Notes: generated by a model from the sequence alone, not told the origin. A DNA stretch of 64,000 nt from Rhizobium sp. P32RR-XVIII (GCF_012641395.1 NZ_JABAIH010000014.1:60969-124968); one strand, 5' to 3'; numbered from the stretch's first letter, positions 53,271 through 62,549 are shown. Numbers and translations are program-made.

Positions 53271-54269
53271 ATGTCTGTAATGAGCAAACGACGGATGACC
53301 TCGAAGGAACTGGCAAAGCTCGCCGGGGTGTCCTCCGCGACCATTTCGCGGGCTTTCTCGTCGGATTCGAGGATCGGCAGCGCTACACGCGACCGCATCC
53401 TGGCAGTAGCGCGCGAACATGGCTATCAGCCGAATGCGCTGGCGCGTTCCCTGAACAATCAGCGTTCCCGTCTCGTCGCGCTCGTCGTCAACGCGATCGG
53501 CAACCCCTGCGAAGCCGAGGAGCAGCAACTTCTCGTCCAGCGGCTGCAGGCCCGCCAGCTTCTGCCCATCATCCTCTGTTGCCGCGATCACTCCGACCGG
53601 CTGCAACTGATGCGCCTGGCCTCGACCTATCAGGTCGATCACGTTGTCGTCTTCTCCGACATGGTCTCGATGCAGGACGCAGTCGATATCTTCCACACCA
53701 CGAAACCGATCATCGTGTCCTTCGAACCGCTTGAGAACGAAAACGTCTCCAGTATCCGCATTGACGGCTCGGCGGCCGCCGACGAAATCATCGACAAGAT
53801 CGTCCGCGACGGCAAGAAACGCTTCGCCTATCTCTCCGGCACCAAGTCCAGCTGGATCGACAAGCTGCGCCGCAAGTGGTTCGCCGATGCCCTCGCCAGA
53901 CGCGGCCTCTCCCTGGAAGCTGAGGCCTTTGGCGACTACGGATACGATTCCGGCTTCAAGGAAGCCGTTCTCCTGCTGCATCGCTCCAAGGTCGACGCGA
54001 TCATCTGCGGCAACGACGTGATGGCGATCGGTGCCCGCGACGCGGCCCGCCGCGTCCTCGGCAAGAACACGCCCGACGATATTGCCATCGTGGGCCAGGA
54101 CGGCATCGCCATGGCGGCCTGGGATTGCAACGATCTTACGACGCTGAGCCTCGACCATACCGCTTTCATGGATGCGGTGGTGGAGCTTATCGAGCGTCAC
54201 GAAGCCGGACTCGAAGGCCCGCACAACATGATGCTCACCTGCACGGTCCGCTGGGGCTCAACGGCGTAG
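53271..54269 (+). CDS. LacI family transcriptional regulator
   Basis: 332 residues (or 329 from ATG 53280). N-terminal HTH TSKELAKLAGVSSATISRAF and hinge YQPNALARSL, followed by a periplasmic-binding-like effector domain. It lies 9 bp after the Gfo/Idh/MocA gene. The operator at 52213 suggests it controls this gene and the divergent importer. Confidence 0.92.
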   Translation: MSVMSKRRMTSKELAKLAGVSSATISRAFSSDSRIGSATRDRILAVAREHGYQPNALARSLNNQRSRLVALVVNAIGNPCEAEEQQLLVQRLQARQLLPIILCCRDHSDRLQLMRLASTYQVDHVVVFSDMVSMQDAVDIFHTTKPIIVSFEPLENENVSSIRIDGSAAADEIIDKIVRDGKKRFAYLSGTKSSWIDKLRRKWFADALARRGLSLEAEAFGDYGYDSGFKEAVLLLHRSKVDAIICGNDVMAIGARDAARRVLGKNTPDDIAIVGQDGIAMAAWDCNDLTTLSLDHTAFMDAVVELIERHEAGLEGPHNMMLTCTVRWGSTA

Positions 54270-54290
54270 CCGCTATAACAATCATTGCAT

Positions 54291-54302
54291 GAGCTAGCTC
54301 AA
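54291..54302. promoter_or_regulatory. Perfect 12-bp palindrome before the efflux operon
   Basis: TGAGCTAGCTCA lies 160 bp upstream of the RND adaptor gene. A 7-bp inverted repeat (GGACTTG...CAAGTCC, about 54313-54350) follows. Either could bind the regulator of the efflux genes, which has no local regulator gene. Confidence 0.4.
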
Positions 54303-54461
54303 GCGAGCGAACGGACTTGGCGATACTATAGGCGCGGCAAGCACAAGTCCGCCGCGGTGGACTTTATGCTTCTGATTCGTCTCTTTGTGACTGCTCGCTT
54401 TGGTGTATAGTCTAGGCGGGAAATTCGACACAGCATCAGCGTCTGCTCAGGAGAACGTTTC

Positions 54462-55574
54462 ATGCGAGTCTCGAGTGTATTGGTTTCCGCCTTTTCATCC
54501 GCGCTATTTGTTGCCATCATCTTCGTGGCTGACGTTGCCTATTCCCAACAGGCACCTGCAGTGACCGTCGCTCCCGCTAAAATGATGGATCTGCGGGAGA
54601 CCACGGACTTTACGGGCCGTGTCATTGCCATACAGAAGGTCGATATTCGCGCCCGCGTCGCCGGTTTCCTGGAGGCTGTCAAATTCACAGAGGGGCAAAC
54701 TGTTTCCGCCGGGACGGTACTTTATGAGGTCGAAGACGGCACGTATCGGGCCGCTGTTCAGGAAATCCAGGGCTCTATCGAGGCTGCCGAAGCAGCGCGG
54801 GATCTGGCTGTCATCGAGCAGCGTCGTTCCCAGCAGCTCTTCGCCAACAGGACGATCCCGCAGGCGCAGCTCGACATTGCAAATGCCCAGGTAAAGAAGG
54901 CAGAGGCTGAGCTCGTCCGTCTCAGGGGCAGCAAGGCGAGCGCCGAGCTCAATCTTTCCTACACGAGGATCGTCGCGCCCTTCGACGGGATCATCGGCTT
55001 GAGCGCCGTAGATGTCGGGGCTCTCGTCGGTCCCGATTCCGGTTCGCTCGCTACTCTGACGCGGCTGGATCCTATCTATGTGAATTTCCCAGTCGCGACC
55101 TCGCTTTTTCTTACCTATCGCGAGCGCGTGCTGAGGGGAGAGGCCCCTCCGGGCGGCAATGTCGGGATAACTCTGCCTAACGGAACGATATATCCGTCGA
55201 AAGGGGAGATCAATTTCGTCTCCAGCGACGTGGCGCAGGGTACCGATACGATCCTGGTGCGCGCCGAATTCGCCAATCCAGATAAACTCCTGCTCGATGG
55301 CACGCTCGTCAGGGTCACGTTCGAACAGCTGGACAGGCAGGATGTGCTGGCCATACCGCAGGAGGCTGTACAACGCGATCAGCAAGGCGCCTTCGTGATG
55401 GTCGTCGGCGCGGATTCCAAGGTTGAACTTCGTCGTATCGAAGTCGCTCGCTCTACGCGCGGCCAGTCGGTGATCGCAAAAGGCCTGAAGGAAGACGAGC
55501 GCGTTATAACAGATGGCGTCGGCAAGGTACGACCCGGCATGGTCGTCGATGCTGCACCTGCCGCAGACGGCTAA
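54462..55574 (+). CDS. RND efflux periplasmic adaptor subunit
   Basis: 370 residues. Signal peptide or anchor at residues 1-28 (no lipobox Cys). Membrane-fusion fold: RVIAIQKVDIRARVAGFLEAVKF (lipoyl half), coiled-coil hairpin around residues 95-150, second lipoyl half YTRIVAPFDGIIGLSAVDVGALV, then beta-barrel. AcrA/MexA class. The permease gene starts 3 bp after its stop. Confidence 0.92.
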   Translation: MRVSSVLVSAFSSALFVAIIFVADVAYSQQAPAVTVAPAKMMDLRETTDFTGRVIAIQKVDIRARVAGFLEAVKFTEGQTVSAGTVLYEVEDGTYRAAVQEIQGSIEAAEAARDLAVIEQRRSQQLFANRTIPQAQLDIANAQVKKAEAELVRLRGSKASAELNLSYTRIVAPFDGIIGLSAVDVGALVGPDSGSLATLTRLDPIYVNFPVATSLFLTYRERVLRGEAPPGGNVGITLPNGTIYPSKGEINFVSSDVAQGTDTILVRAEFANPDKLLLDGTLVRVTFEQLDRQDVLAIPQEAVQRDQQGAFVMVVGADSKVELRRIEVARSTRGQSVIAKGLKEDERVITDGVGKVRPGMVVDAAPAADG

Positions 55575-55577
55575 GCC

Positions 55578-58500
55578 ATGATCTCCGCAATCTTCATCGA
55601 TCGCCCGCGATTTGCCGCCGTCATTTCCATCGTGCTGACGCTTGCCGGCCTGATTGCGCTGACAAGATTGCCGATCGCCCAGTTTCCCGATATCGTCCCG
55701 CCGCAGGTCAGTGTCACGGCTAACTATCCCGGCGCCGGCGCCGAAGTGGTCGAAGCGACCGTCGCTCAGCCGATCGAAAGCAAGGTCGTCGGCGTTGACG
55801 ACATGCTTTACATGAAATCCACGAGCGGCGCTGACGGATCCTACAACCTGACGGTCAGCTTTGCCGTCGGGACGGATCCGGATATCGCCACTGTCAACGT
55901 CCAGAACCGTGTGTCGCTCGCCGAAGCCGGCCTGCCATCCGAGGTCAAGCAGACCGGCGTCAGCGTCCGCAAGAAATCCTCCGCCCTGATGCAGGTGATC
56001 GCCATCTATGGCGAGAACGACAGCTTCGATTCGCTGTTTCTTTCGAACTACGCGACCATCAACATAATGGATACGCTCAAGCGGGTGCCGGGTGTCGGCG
56101 ATGCATCGATGTTCGGAGCCCAGGACTATTCGATGCGCGTGGTCCTCGACGTCGATCGCCTCACTAGCCTCGAGATGACGCCAACGGATGTGATCAACGC
56201 CTTGCGGGCACAGAACGTCCAGGCCGCCATCGGCCGTATCGGCGCCCAGCCGATGACGAACGACCCGCTGTTCCAGCTCAACCTGCAGACCCAGGGGCGG
56301 CTGACCGATCCCGCAGAGTTCGGAAACGTCGTCTTGCGGGCACAGCCCGACGGCTCCTATGTTCGCATTCGCGACGTTGCCAAGGTTGAGCTCGGAGCAG
56401 CGAGTTCGGATTCCAGCGCGCGCTTCAACGGCAGGCCGGTCGCCATGATCGGGACGTATCAGGCTCCCGGCGCAAATGCGCTTTCCGCAGCAGAGGGTGT
56501 CAGGGCGGCGATGGAGCGCCTCTCCCGCGCCTTTCCGGAGGGTCTCACCTACAAGATTTCCTATGACACCTCCGAATTCGTCGAGGCGAGTGTGGAGAAC
56601 GTCGCCCATACGCTGATCGAGGCGTTCGTGCTCGTCATCGTCGTCGTATTTCTCTTTCTGGGCAGCGTCCGTGCGACGCTGATACCGCTGGTCGCCGTTC
56701 CGGTAGCCCTTATCGGCACGTTTGCGGTCATACTGGCGATGGGCTTTTCGCTGAATACCGTGTCGCTGCTGGCGCTGGTACTCGCTATCGGAATCGTTGT
56801 CGACGACGCAATCGTCGTCGTCGAAAATGTCGAGCGGGTGATGGAGGAGAATCCTGGCATGCGTGCGCCGGAGGCAGCCCGCCTTGCCATGGGCGAAATC
56901 ACCGGCGCGATCGTTGCGATCACCCTCGTCCTGCTTTCGGTCTTCGTGCCCGTCGCCTTCATTCCGGGTCTCAGCGGTCAGCTCTTCCAGCAGTTTGCGG
57001 TCGCCGTCTCGGTGTCAATGGCGATTTCTGCGATCAATGCCCTGACGCTCAGTCCGGCCTTGTGCTCAATCCTCCTCAAACCGCACCACGGACCGAAACG
57101 GGGCCTTCTTGGGTGGATCTCGCGCGGCATTGACCGCAGCCGCGACGGCTATGCGTATGTCGCCGAGCATATCGCTCGCAGAGCCATTGTCGGCCTCGTG
57201 CTGCTGGCGATCGCGATTGGCGCCAGCGGTTGGCTGTTCCGTGTCGTGCCGACCGGCTTCCTGCCGAGCGAGGACCAAGGCGCCTTCTTTGTGGAAATCC
57301 GTCTGCCGGATGGCTCATCCTACAACAGGACCGACACGATTGTGCGCCAGGTCGAAACATTGCTGGGCGGCATCGAAGGAGTCGCGAACGTCATCACCGT
57401 CACGGGCTACAGCTTTCTCGATGGCCTGGCGAAATCGAACAGCGGCTTTGCCGTAGTGACCATGAAGCCCTTCGCCGAGCGCGAGAGCGCAGCCGCCTCG
57501 GTCGATTCCGCGATAGCGGCCACCATGGCCAAGGGCACGACAATCAGGGGCGCTCAGGTCTTCGCCTTCAACCTGCCCCCGATCCTCGGTCTGGGTACCG
57601 GCTCCGGCTTCGAATATCAACTGCTCGACCTGCAGGGACGCCCACCCACGGAACTTGCCGCGACGGCCGGCGGGCTGATCGTGGCGGCGAACCAGAACCC
57701 GATGCTCGGGCCGACTTTCAGCACCTACTCGGCAACCTCTCCGCAACTCTATCTCTATCTCGATCGCGATCGCCTGCAGGCTCTTGGGGTGTCGGTCAGC
57801 GATCTGTTCGCCACGCTGCAGGGAACGCTCGGATCGTATTACGTTAATGACTTCAACCTCTTCGGCCGCAGTTGGAAGGTCAATCTGCAGGCTGCCGAGA
57901 CAGATCGCGATTCCGTCAACGACATTCCACGCCTGCATGTCCGCAATGCGTCCGGCGAGATGGTCCCCGTCGCATCCGTGGCGCGCGTGGACTACATCGT
58001 AGGCCCGCAATCGATCGTGCGTTACAACAACTACCGCTCCATCACGCTGAATGGCCAGCCGGCCCCCGGCGTCTCGTCCGGCCAGGCGCTTGCTGCGATG
58101 GAAGCGCTTTCGGCAGCGACGCTTCCGGCAGGCTACAGCTTCGAGTGGACCGGAACAGCGCTTCAGGAGCTCGAGGCGGCTGGCCAGACCACCGTGATCC
58201 TGGCGCTCGCCGTCCTCTTCGCCTACCTCTTCCTGGTCGCTCTTTATGAAAGCTGGACGATTCCGATCCCGGTTCTGCTTTCGGTGGCGGTCGGTGTCGC
58301 AGGCGCTCTTCTTTCAGTGTTGATTGCGGGTCTGTCATTCGACATCTACGCCCAGATCGGGCTTGTGGTCTTGATTGCGCTGGCCTCCAAGAATGCGATC
58401 CTGATCGTCGAATTTGCCAAGTTCCAGCGGGAGAAAGGTGCAGGCATCGTCGATGCGGCCATTCAGGGCGCCCGGACCCGCTTCCGGGCAGTGATGATGA

Positions 58501-58796
58501 CCAGCTTCGCCTTCATCGCCGGATTGATCCCGCTGGTTATCGCGCAGGGGGCTGGCATGCTCAGCCGCCGGGCGGTCGGCACGGGTGTTGCAGGCGGCAT
58601 GCTGGTGGCCGCACTCGCCGGGATCTTCATCATCCCGGCCCTCTATGTGGTCTTTCAATCGCTCCGGGAACGTGCGCATAAGCTTGCTGGCGGCTCGCAG
58701 CCGCAGCCCGCCGCCGCGGCTGCCCCAGAGGGTGAGCGGCCACATGAGCCCGATCAGGTTGCGAGTTCCACGCAAAGGCGTGCCGATTTGAGTTAG
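55578..58796 (+). CDS. RND efflux inner-membrane transporter (HAE1 class)
   Basis: 1072 residues. N-terminal SAIFIDRPRFAAVISIVLTLAGLIAL, 12 membrane segments in two repeats, and the proton-relay Asp pair in GIVVDDAIVVVENVERVM. Other landmarks: GADGSYNLTVSFAVGTDPD and FEWTGTALQELEAAGQT. Normal length for AcrB/MexB. No outer-membrane channel gene is adjacent, so a TolC encoded elsewhere is needed. Exports lipophilic drugs or plant compounds. Confidence 0.95.
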   Translation: MISAIFIDRPRFAAVISIVLTLAGLIALTRLPIAQFPDIVPPQVSVTANYPGAGAEVVEATVAQPIESKVVGVDDMLYMKSTSGADGSYNLTVSFAVGTDPDIATVNVQNRVSLAEAGLPSEVKQTGVSVRKKSSALMQVIAIYGENDSFDSLFLSNYATINIMDTLKRVPGVGDASMFGAQDYSMRVVLDVDRLTSLEMTPTDVINALRAQNVQAAIGRIGAQPMTNDPLFQLNLQTQGRLTDPAEFGNVVLRAQPDGSYVRIRDVAKVELGAASSDSSARFNGRPVAMIGTYQAPGANALSAAEGVRAAMERLSRAFPEGLTYKISYDTSEFVEASVENVAHTLIEAFVLVIVVVFLFLGSVRATLIPLVAVPVALIGTFAVILAMGFSLNTVSLLALVLAIGIVVDDAIVVVENVERVMEENPGMRAPEAARLAMGEITGAIVAITLVLLSVFVPVAFIPGLSGQLFQQFAVAVSVSMAISAINALTLSPALCSILLKPHHGPKRGLLGWISRGIDRSRDGYAYVAEHIARRAIVGLVLLAIAIGASGWLFRVVPTGFLPSEDQGAFFVEIRLPDGSSYNRTDTIVRQVETLLGGIEGVANVITVTGYSFLDGLAKSNSGFAVVTMKPFAERESAAASVDSAIAATMAKGTTIRGAQVFAFNLPPILGLGTGSGFEYQLLDLQGRPPTELAATAGGLIVAANQNPMLGPTFSTYSATSPQLYLYLDRDRLQALGVSVSDLFATLQGTLGSYYVNDFNLFGRSWKVNLQAAETDRDSVNDIPRLHVRNASGEMVPVASVARVDYIVGPQSIVRYNNYRSITLNGQPAPGVSSGQALAAMEALSAATLPAGYSFEWTGTALQELEAAGQTTVILALAVLFAYLFLVALYESWTIPIPVLLSVAVGVAGALLSVLIAGLSFDIYAQIGLVVLIALASKNAILIVEFAKFQREKGAGIVDAAIQGARTRFRAVMMTSFAFIAGLIPLVIAQGAGMLSRRAVGTGVAGGMLVAALAGIFIIPALYVVFQSLRERAHKLAGGSQPQPAAAAAPEGERPHEPDQVASSTQRRADLS

Positions 58797-58925
58797 CACA
58801 AAGCCGCCGCCTGACGGAGGAAAGTCCGGTTCAGCTCGGGATCCTTGCTTTCCTTCACTAGGCGGGCATCCGGCGCTAGAAGGCGAGAGCGTCGGCGATC
58901 CGCCGAAGGACACCGCACTCACCTC

Positions 58926-59234
58926 TCAGCGCGAACCAAAGGACCAATTATAGGATGATGCCGGGTCGTACACGCAGGCATAGTCGAGGATGCACATCTT
59001 TCCGTTGGCATCACGCAAACTGGTCGTGTCTCGCTTGTCACCCAACCGGCAACGGGCTGGCGGATAACGGAAGCTGCGGCCGCCGAAACCGACGCGGACA
59101 AAAACTGCCTTCTGTTGGCGGATGATCTGCGCAAGCTCGTTGCAAGTGTAAGCCCCGGAATTGACGTTCACGGCCTCGACGGCAAGGGCTGATGACGGGA
59201 GCAAAAACGCCGCGGCTAGGATCACGCTCTTCAT
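58926..59234 (-). CDS. Small exported Cys-containing hypothetical protein
   Basis: 102 residues from ATG 59234 (GGGGAGGACCTTCC upstream). Signal peptide of about 18 residues (SSALAVEA). Mature part has four Cys (YTCNEL, ARCRLG, KMCILDYACVYD), likely two disulfides, and FVRVGFGGRSFRYPPARC. No family recognised. It follows a candidate sRNA on the same strand. Confidence 0.75.
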   Translation of the reverse strand: MKSVILAAAFLLPSSALAVEAVNVNSGAYTCNELAQIIRQQKAVFVRVGFGGRSFRYPPARCRLGDKRDTTSLRDANGKMCILDYACVYDPASSYNWSFGSR

Positions 59235-59357
59235 GGAAGGTCCTCCCCTGAAGCCAGTTAAGCAGCGGCGTCCGCGGCATTCAAAGCAAATTTTGGAGAG
59301 GTGTTGAATTCCGCGCCGGCACTGCGGCCGGAATCGCGAGTGACACGACACGAGCGC

Positions 59358-59518
59358 CCAAAAAAAGACCGCCCCGGCTGAAGGAGGCGGTCAATGCGGA
59401 TACGATATCCGCTGGCCACGGTGCGCGAGGGGGGTGGGGAAGCACCGAGGCTGTACTAAACGCCTCATCGGGGGAGTTCGCCGATGAAGCTATAAGAAGG
59501 TACCATTCCGTTGCACCG
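59358..59518 (-). ncRNA. Candidate trans-acting small RNA, about 160 nt
   Basis: In the gap 59235-59792 the minus strand has a TATAAT box (59525-59530) and then four successive stem-loops: TCATCGG...CCGATGA (59466-59488), CGGTGC...GCACCG (about 59419-59447), GCGGATA-TCG-TATCCGC (59396-59412) and GACCGCC...GGCGGTC (59367-59392). The last is followed by seven T, a textbook terminator. Loops are C/U-rich (AACTCCCCC, TTCCCCACCCCCC, TCCTTC), as in rhizobial sRNAs that pair with ribosome sites. No protein frame fits. The exact family is not recognised. Confidence 0.7.
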
Positions 59519-59524
59519 CGCGAA

Positions 59525-59530
59525 ATTATA
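59525..59530 (-). promoter_or_regulatory. -10 element of the candidate sRNA
   Basis: The minus strand reads CTGTATAATTTCGCG, a perfect TATAAT about 7 bp before the expected sRNA start. No good -35 hexamer is seen at 17 bp spacing, so an activator or relaxed rhizobial -35 may be used. Confidence 0.5.
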
Positions 59531-59792
59531 CAGAGGTTGTCCCAATCATAGACCCATGGTCAGGTCGCGGCACCTTTCCCGTCCCCTTACACTCCGGACT
59601 TGGCTCAGTGCCGACCCAACGGTTCTGTTGAAATTTGAGAGGCGATATTGACCGTGGAATGTCAGCCTGCTTCGGACAGTGCTTGCGCGGATAACAAATG
59701 CCGCCGTCGGAAGCTGCACATGTTTTTGAACTCGAGCATCGGCTGGAGTGCCGCTCGGTCCGCGGCGATCCTGTGCGATGCGGCAGCGATGG

Positions 59793-60212
59793 TCACATTG
59801 CGAGGGCTTCGGTTTCGGCGGCCGCCATTGCCTTGACCAGCGAAAGGACCTTCTCCCGCACCTTTGCATCTGTAATTTTTAGGTATGCCTGATTGAGGGC
59901 GAGCCCCTCCTTCGAGCGCAGGAACTCGCCTACTGGATCAGCGCTGTCCGGAGTTTCGTCTCCATCAAGGCGCCGCGGCGATGCTCCGTCCTGCTGAAAG
60001 AGGAAGCTTGGCGGCACGGAGAGAACTTCAGCGATCTTCAGGAGCCGGCTTGCACCGATGCGGTTCATACCCTTTTCGTACTTCTGCACCTGCTGGAAGG
60101 TAACGCCGATCTGTTCGGCCAGTTGCACTTGGCTGAGCCCGAGCAACAACCGGCGCGTTCTCACTCTCGAACCTACATGGACGTCGATTGCATTGGGAGT
60201 TTTTGCGTTCAT
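59793..60212 (-). CDS. XRE family regulator, PraR/PhrR-like
   Basis: 139 residues. HTH at about residues 18-72 (RTRRLLLGLSQVQLAEQIGVTFQQVQKYEKGMNRIGASRLLKIAEVL), followed by a Ser/Asp-rich linker and a C-terminal helix with REKVLSLVKAMA. Size and pattern match PraR/PhrR of rhizobia, which represses quorum-sensing and stress genes. The flanking gap 60213-60502 has no other gene. Confidence 0.82.
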   Translation of the reverse strand: MNAKTPNAIDVHVGSRVRTRRLLLGLSQVQLAEQIGVTFQQVQKYEKGMNRIGASRLLKIAEVLSVPPSFLFQQDGASPRRLDGDETPDSADPVGEFLRSKEGLALNQAYLKITDAKVREKVLSLVKAMAAAETEALAM

Positions 60213-60502
60213 TTCACTGTTTCCCAGGAGGCACGCTACTGAATGGCACCTGTTCCAGGGTAAGCCGGGCAGGCCGCCCTTCGGGTCCCAAATCGCTCAG
60301 CTTACTGCACCGCATCCAGCGGCCGCAGACGAGGCCGCTGCGTGCACCTCCTGCAAATGGACGTAAGCCGGACTATTACTGTTACACCATCCTCCCTGCC
60401 CGTTGCTATTGTCGGGAGAAAGGCTCCAACTATTAAAAAGGAGGGGATGACCTATACACGAGCTTAAGAGCTTTTATACGTGCTTGACCGCTCCCGCGAC
60501 TT

Positions 60503-61774
60503 TCAGCGGCCGGTGACCTGGACCCCCACGTCAAACGTCCAAGTCGGCTTGCCCCATTCAGCCGGCAGTGGCGGAAATGGTGAGAGGCGGCGAACGTCAG
60601 CTGCAACATCCTGATCCAACTGTAGAAGTCCAGAGCTTTGCGTTATGGACAAACCAGCAAGTGAACCATTGGCACTAATCGTTAACTTGACGCGTACCGA
60701 CATCGAACGGCCCATGCGTTTGTATTCGTTTGGCACCTTTACGCCGCGATTGATGCGGGATCGAACTTTGCCCGGATAATTGGCTACAGCCGCACTGCCT
60801 GCTCCATCCGAACCGCGCGCTGAACGGGAGTTCTGGTTCGACTTCGCAAGTTCTTCGCCGTCGTTGGCGCCACGCTTCGAATCCTGCTTATTCTCACCCT
60901 GCGAGCCGGCAACCTTCTTTTCGACCTTCTTCGGCGGCTCTTTCTTTTCCGCCTTCGGCTTTTCGACCGGCTGCACGGCCTTCGGCTTCGGCGCGGGCAT
61001 CGGCATCTCTTCCGGCTGCACCGGCTCCGGCAGGGCTTCCGCAGTTTCCACCGGCTCAAGGGACTTTACCTCTTCCGGTATCTCGGTCGCCATCGGCTGG
61101 ATAACGGAGGTCTCCGTCGGAACATTCGAGGTCAGGACTTCCGGTTCTGCAGCGGTGACGGTCTCTGCAGATGCCCGCGTCACTTCCTGCACCGGCCGAA
61201 CCGGCTCGGCTTCCACAGGTTCCGCCCTTTCCGGCTGCACTTCGGTGGGCTGAACCGTTTCCGGCCGAACGGTCTCAGCCACCACTTCTTCGGGCTGCGG
61301 CTCTACCCGCAGGTCGGGGTCGCCGGCAGACGCCTGGTCGACCTCGGAATCGCCGAGAATGACGACGCTGACGGTCTCGCCCGCCTCCTCCTCCGGCTCA
61401 TGCGGCGTCACCACGAAGCCGACGGTAAGCACGGTGAAAAGTATCGCATGAAAGGCAAACGAGGTCAGGCATGCTACGGCGACATTGCGCTTGCGGAGCT
61501 TCGGGGCAGCGTCCTGCTTTTCAATTGCGCCCTGGTCCATGGGCGGCGCATCCGCAGCACCAGCCTTCGGGCCCCGCGGATGTTCCGGGAAGCATTCGAT
61601 CTGAGCGAAACGGGTATAATGGATGATGGCTTCGCCAGCGGGCTGGCGCGCCGCATTGCGCAGTTCCGGCATCTCGTGCCCGGGAAGGAGCCCGGGCGGG
61701 TTGTCGTTCGAACCGCCCACATCCTGCTCGACGAAGAACGCGTGCCGCGACCTGGATTTCGCTGAAACTACCAT
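60503..61774 (-). CDS. tonB: Energy transducer TonB
   Basis: 423 residues from ATG 61774. The membrane anchor is at about residues 97-122 (VAVACLTSFAFHAILFTVLTVGFVV) after an unusually long cytoplasmic extension of about 95 residues. A Pro/Glu/Val-rich periplasmic spacer follows (residues 125-300), with Lys-rich KPKAEKKEPPKKVEKK. The C-terminal TonB domain is VKLTISANGSLAGLSITQSSGLLQLDQ and PTWTFDVGVQV. It energises outer-membrane receptors for iron. ATG 61540 would remove the extension, but has no ribosome site. It lies 61 bp after an exported-protein gene preceded by an iron box. Confidence 0.9.
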   Translation of the reverse strand: MVVSAKSRSRHAFFVEQDVGGSNDNPPGLLPGHEMPELRNAARQPAGEAIIHYTRFAQIECFPEHPRGPKAGAADAPPMDQGAIEKQDAAPKLRKRNVAVACLTSFAFHAILFTVLTVGFVVTPHEPEEEAGETVSVVILGDSEVDQASAGDPDLRVEPQPEEVVAETVRPETVQPTEVQPERAEPVEAEPVRPVQEVTRASAETVTAAEPEVLTSNVPTETSVIQPMATEIPEEVKSLEPVETAEALPEPVQPEEMPMPAPKPKAVQPVEKPKAEKKEPPKKVEKKVAGSQGENKQDSKRGANDGEELAKSNQNSRSARGSDGAGSAAVANYPGKVRSRINRGVKVPNEYKRMGRSMSVRVKLTISANGSLAGLSITQSSGLLQLDQDVAADVRRLSPFPPLPAEWGKPTWTFDVGVQVTGR

Positions 61775-61835
61775 TTGCCTTGCCCCGGCCCGTTGGAAAC
61801 TGAAGCCTCGCCGAAGGTCACTCCGGCGCCATTCT

Positions 61836-62288
61836 TCACCCTTCGAAGGGAACGGAAATCTGCGAGCGAGTGACGAGACCCTTCATGCATTCGCCGGCCG
61901 CCGGACCATCGCAGACCGGCGTATCGTTGATCAGGATGCGGGTGACCGCCTCGCACTTGACGTTCGGCATGTCGAACTGGCGCACGCGCTTCTTGCCCTG
62001 CGGCAGATCGCGGAAATCGAAAACGGTGATCTTTTCGACGGTGTTCTTGTCGTTGAAGAAGGCGAGCTCGAAGGAAATCTTGTTGACCGGTGAGCCCAGC
62101 TTGTTCAGCGCCACGAAGGTCATCATGCAGCCCTTCTGCGAGGGCGTCAGGGCGTTGAGCTCGACTTCGAGGGCATTTGCGGGAGCCGGAGCGGCAGCGG
62201 CGGCATCCTGTGCATAGGCGGAGAAAATGCTTCCAGCCGCCATCAATCCGCCCACCACGAAAGTTGCAAACCTGCCTGCCGCCAACAT
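61836..62288 (-). CDS. Exported hypothetical protein upstream of tonB
   Basis: 150 residues from ATG 62288, chosen because GGAG lies 6 bp upstream. Signal peptide to about residue 27 (FSAYAQ). The mature protein has four Cys (GCMMTF, VKCEAV, PVCDG, GECMKG) and a beta-rich pattern NKISFELAFFNDKNTVEKITVFDF. It faintly resembles invasion-associated IalB-type proteins. Being first in the tonB transcript below an iron box, it is likely iron-regulated and may assist uptake. Confidence 0.75.
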   Translation of the reverse strand: MLAAGRFATFVVGGLMAAGSIFSAYAQDAAAAAPAPANALEVELNALTPSQKGCMMTFVALNKLGSPVNKISFELAFFNDKNTVEKITVFDFRDLPQGKKRVRQFDMPNVKCEAVTRILINDTPVCDGPAAGECMKGLVTRSQISVPFEG

Positions 62289-62313
62289 CACTTCTCCATT
62301 CATTTCCGAAACT

Positions 62314-62328
62314 TGACTGAAATAGTCA
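62314..62328. promoter_or_regulatory. Probable RirA-type iron-responsive operator before the tonB unit
   Basis: TGACTGAAATAGTCA matches TGA-N9-TCA, with the same 5-bp arms (TGACT/AGTCA) as the box at 41023. It lies 26 bp before the exported-protein start, overlapping the expected promoter or start of transcription, as needed for repression. Confidence 0.65.
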
Positions 62329-62549
62329 TATATCAGAGACGGACGGCGTTCGCCAGAGCGGCTACAGCTCTATAATCCGCTGGAGAACCAGCAGGGGGCG
62401 AAGCATTGCAGTTGCGCAACACCGAGACGATTGAGGCATAAGGCGTCAAAGGGCATCCCGAGGCTTTTAGCAGATCTCGTGCCGACGACCGCCGCGTATC
62501 ATTTCCTTCGCGACGGTCAAATCCATCATTCAGGGGCCGCTAGGCGGCC

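Noticed and set aside
54504..56609. 701-codon minus-strand frame
   Set aside because: Antisense to the RND adaptor and transporter genes, which are clearly real.
59546..59869. 107-codon minus-strand frame after the XRE gene
   Set aside because: Overlaps the XRE gene in another frame and lacks recognisable features.
60447..60470. Possible short leader peptide after AAAAAGGAGGGG
   Set aside because: Six codons, spacing too tight, and no downstream gene on that strand.
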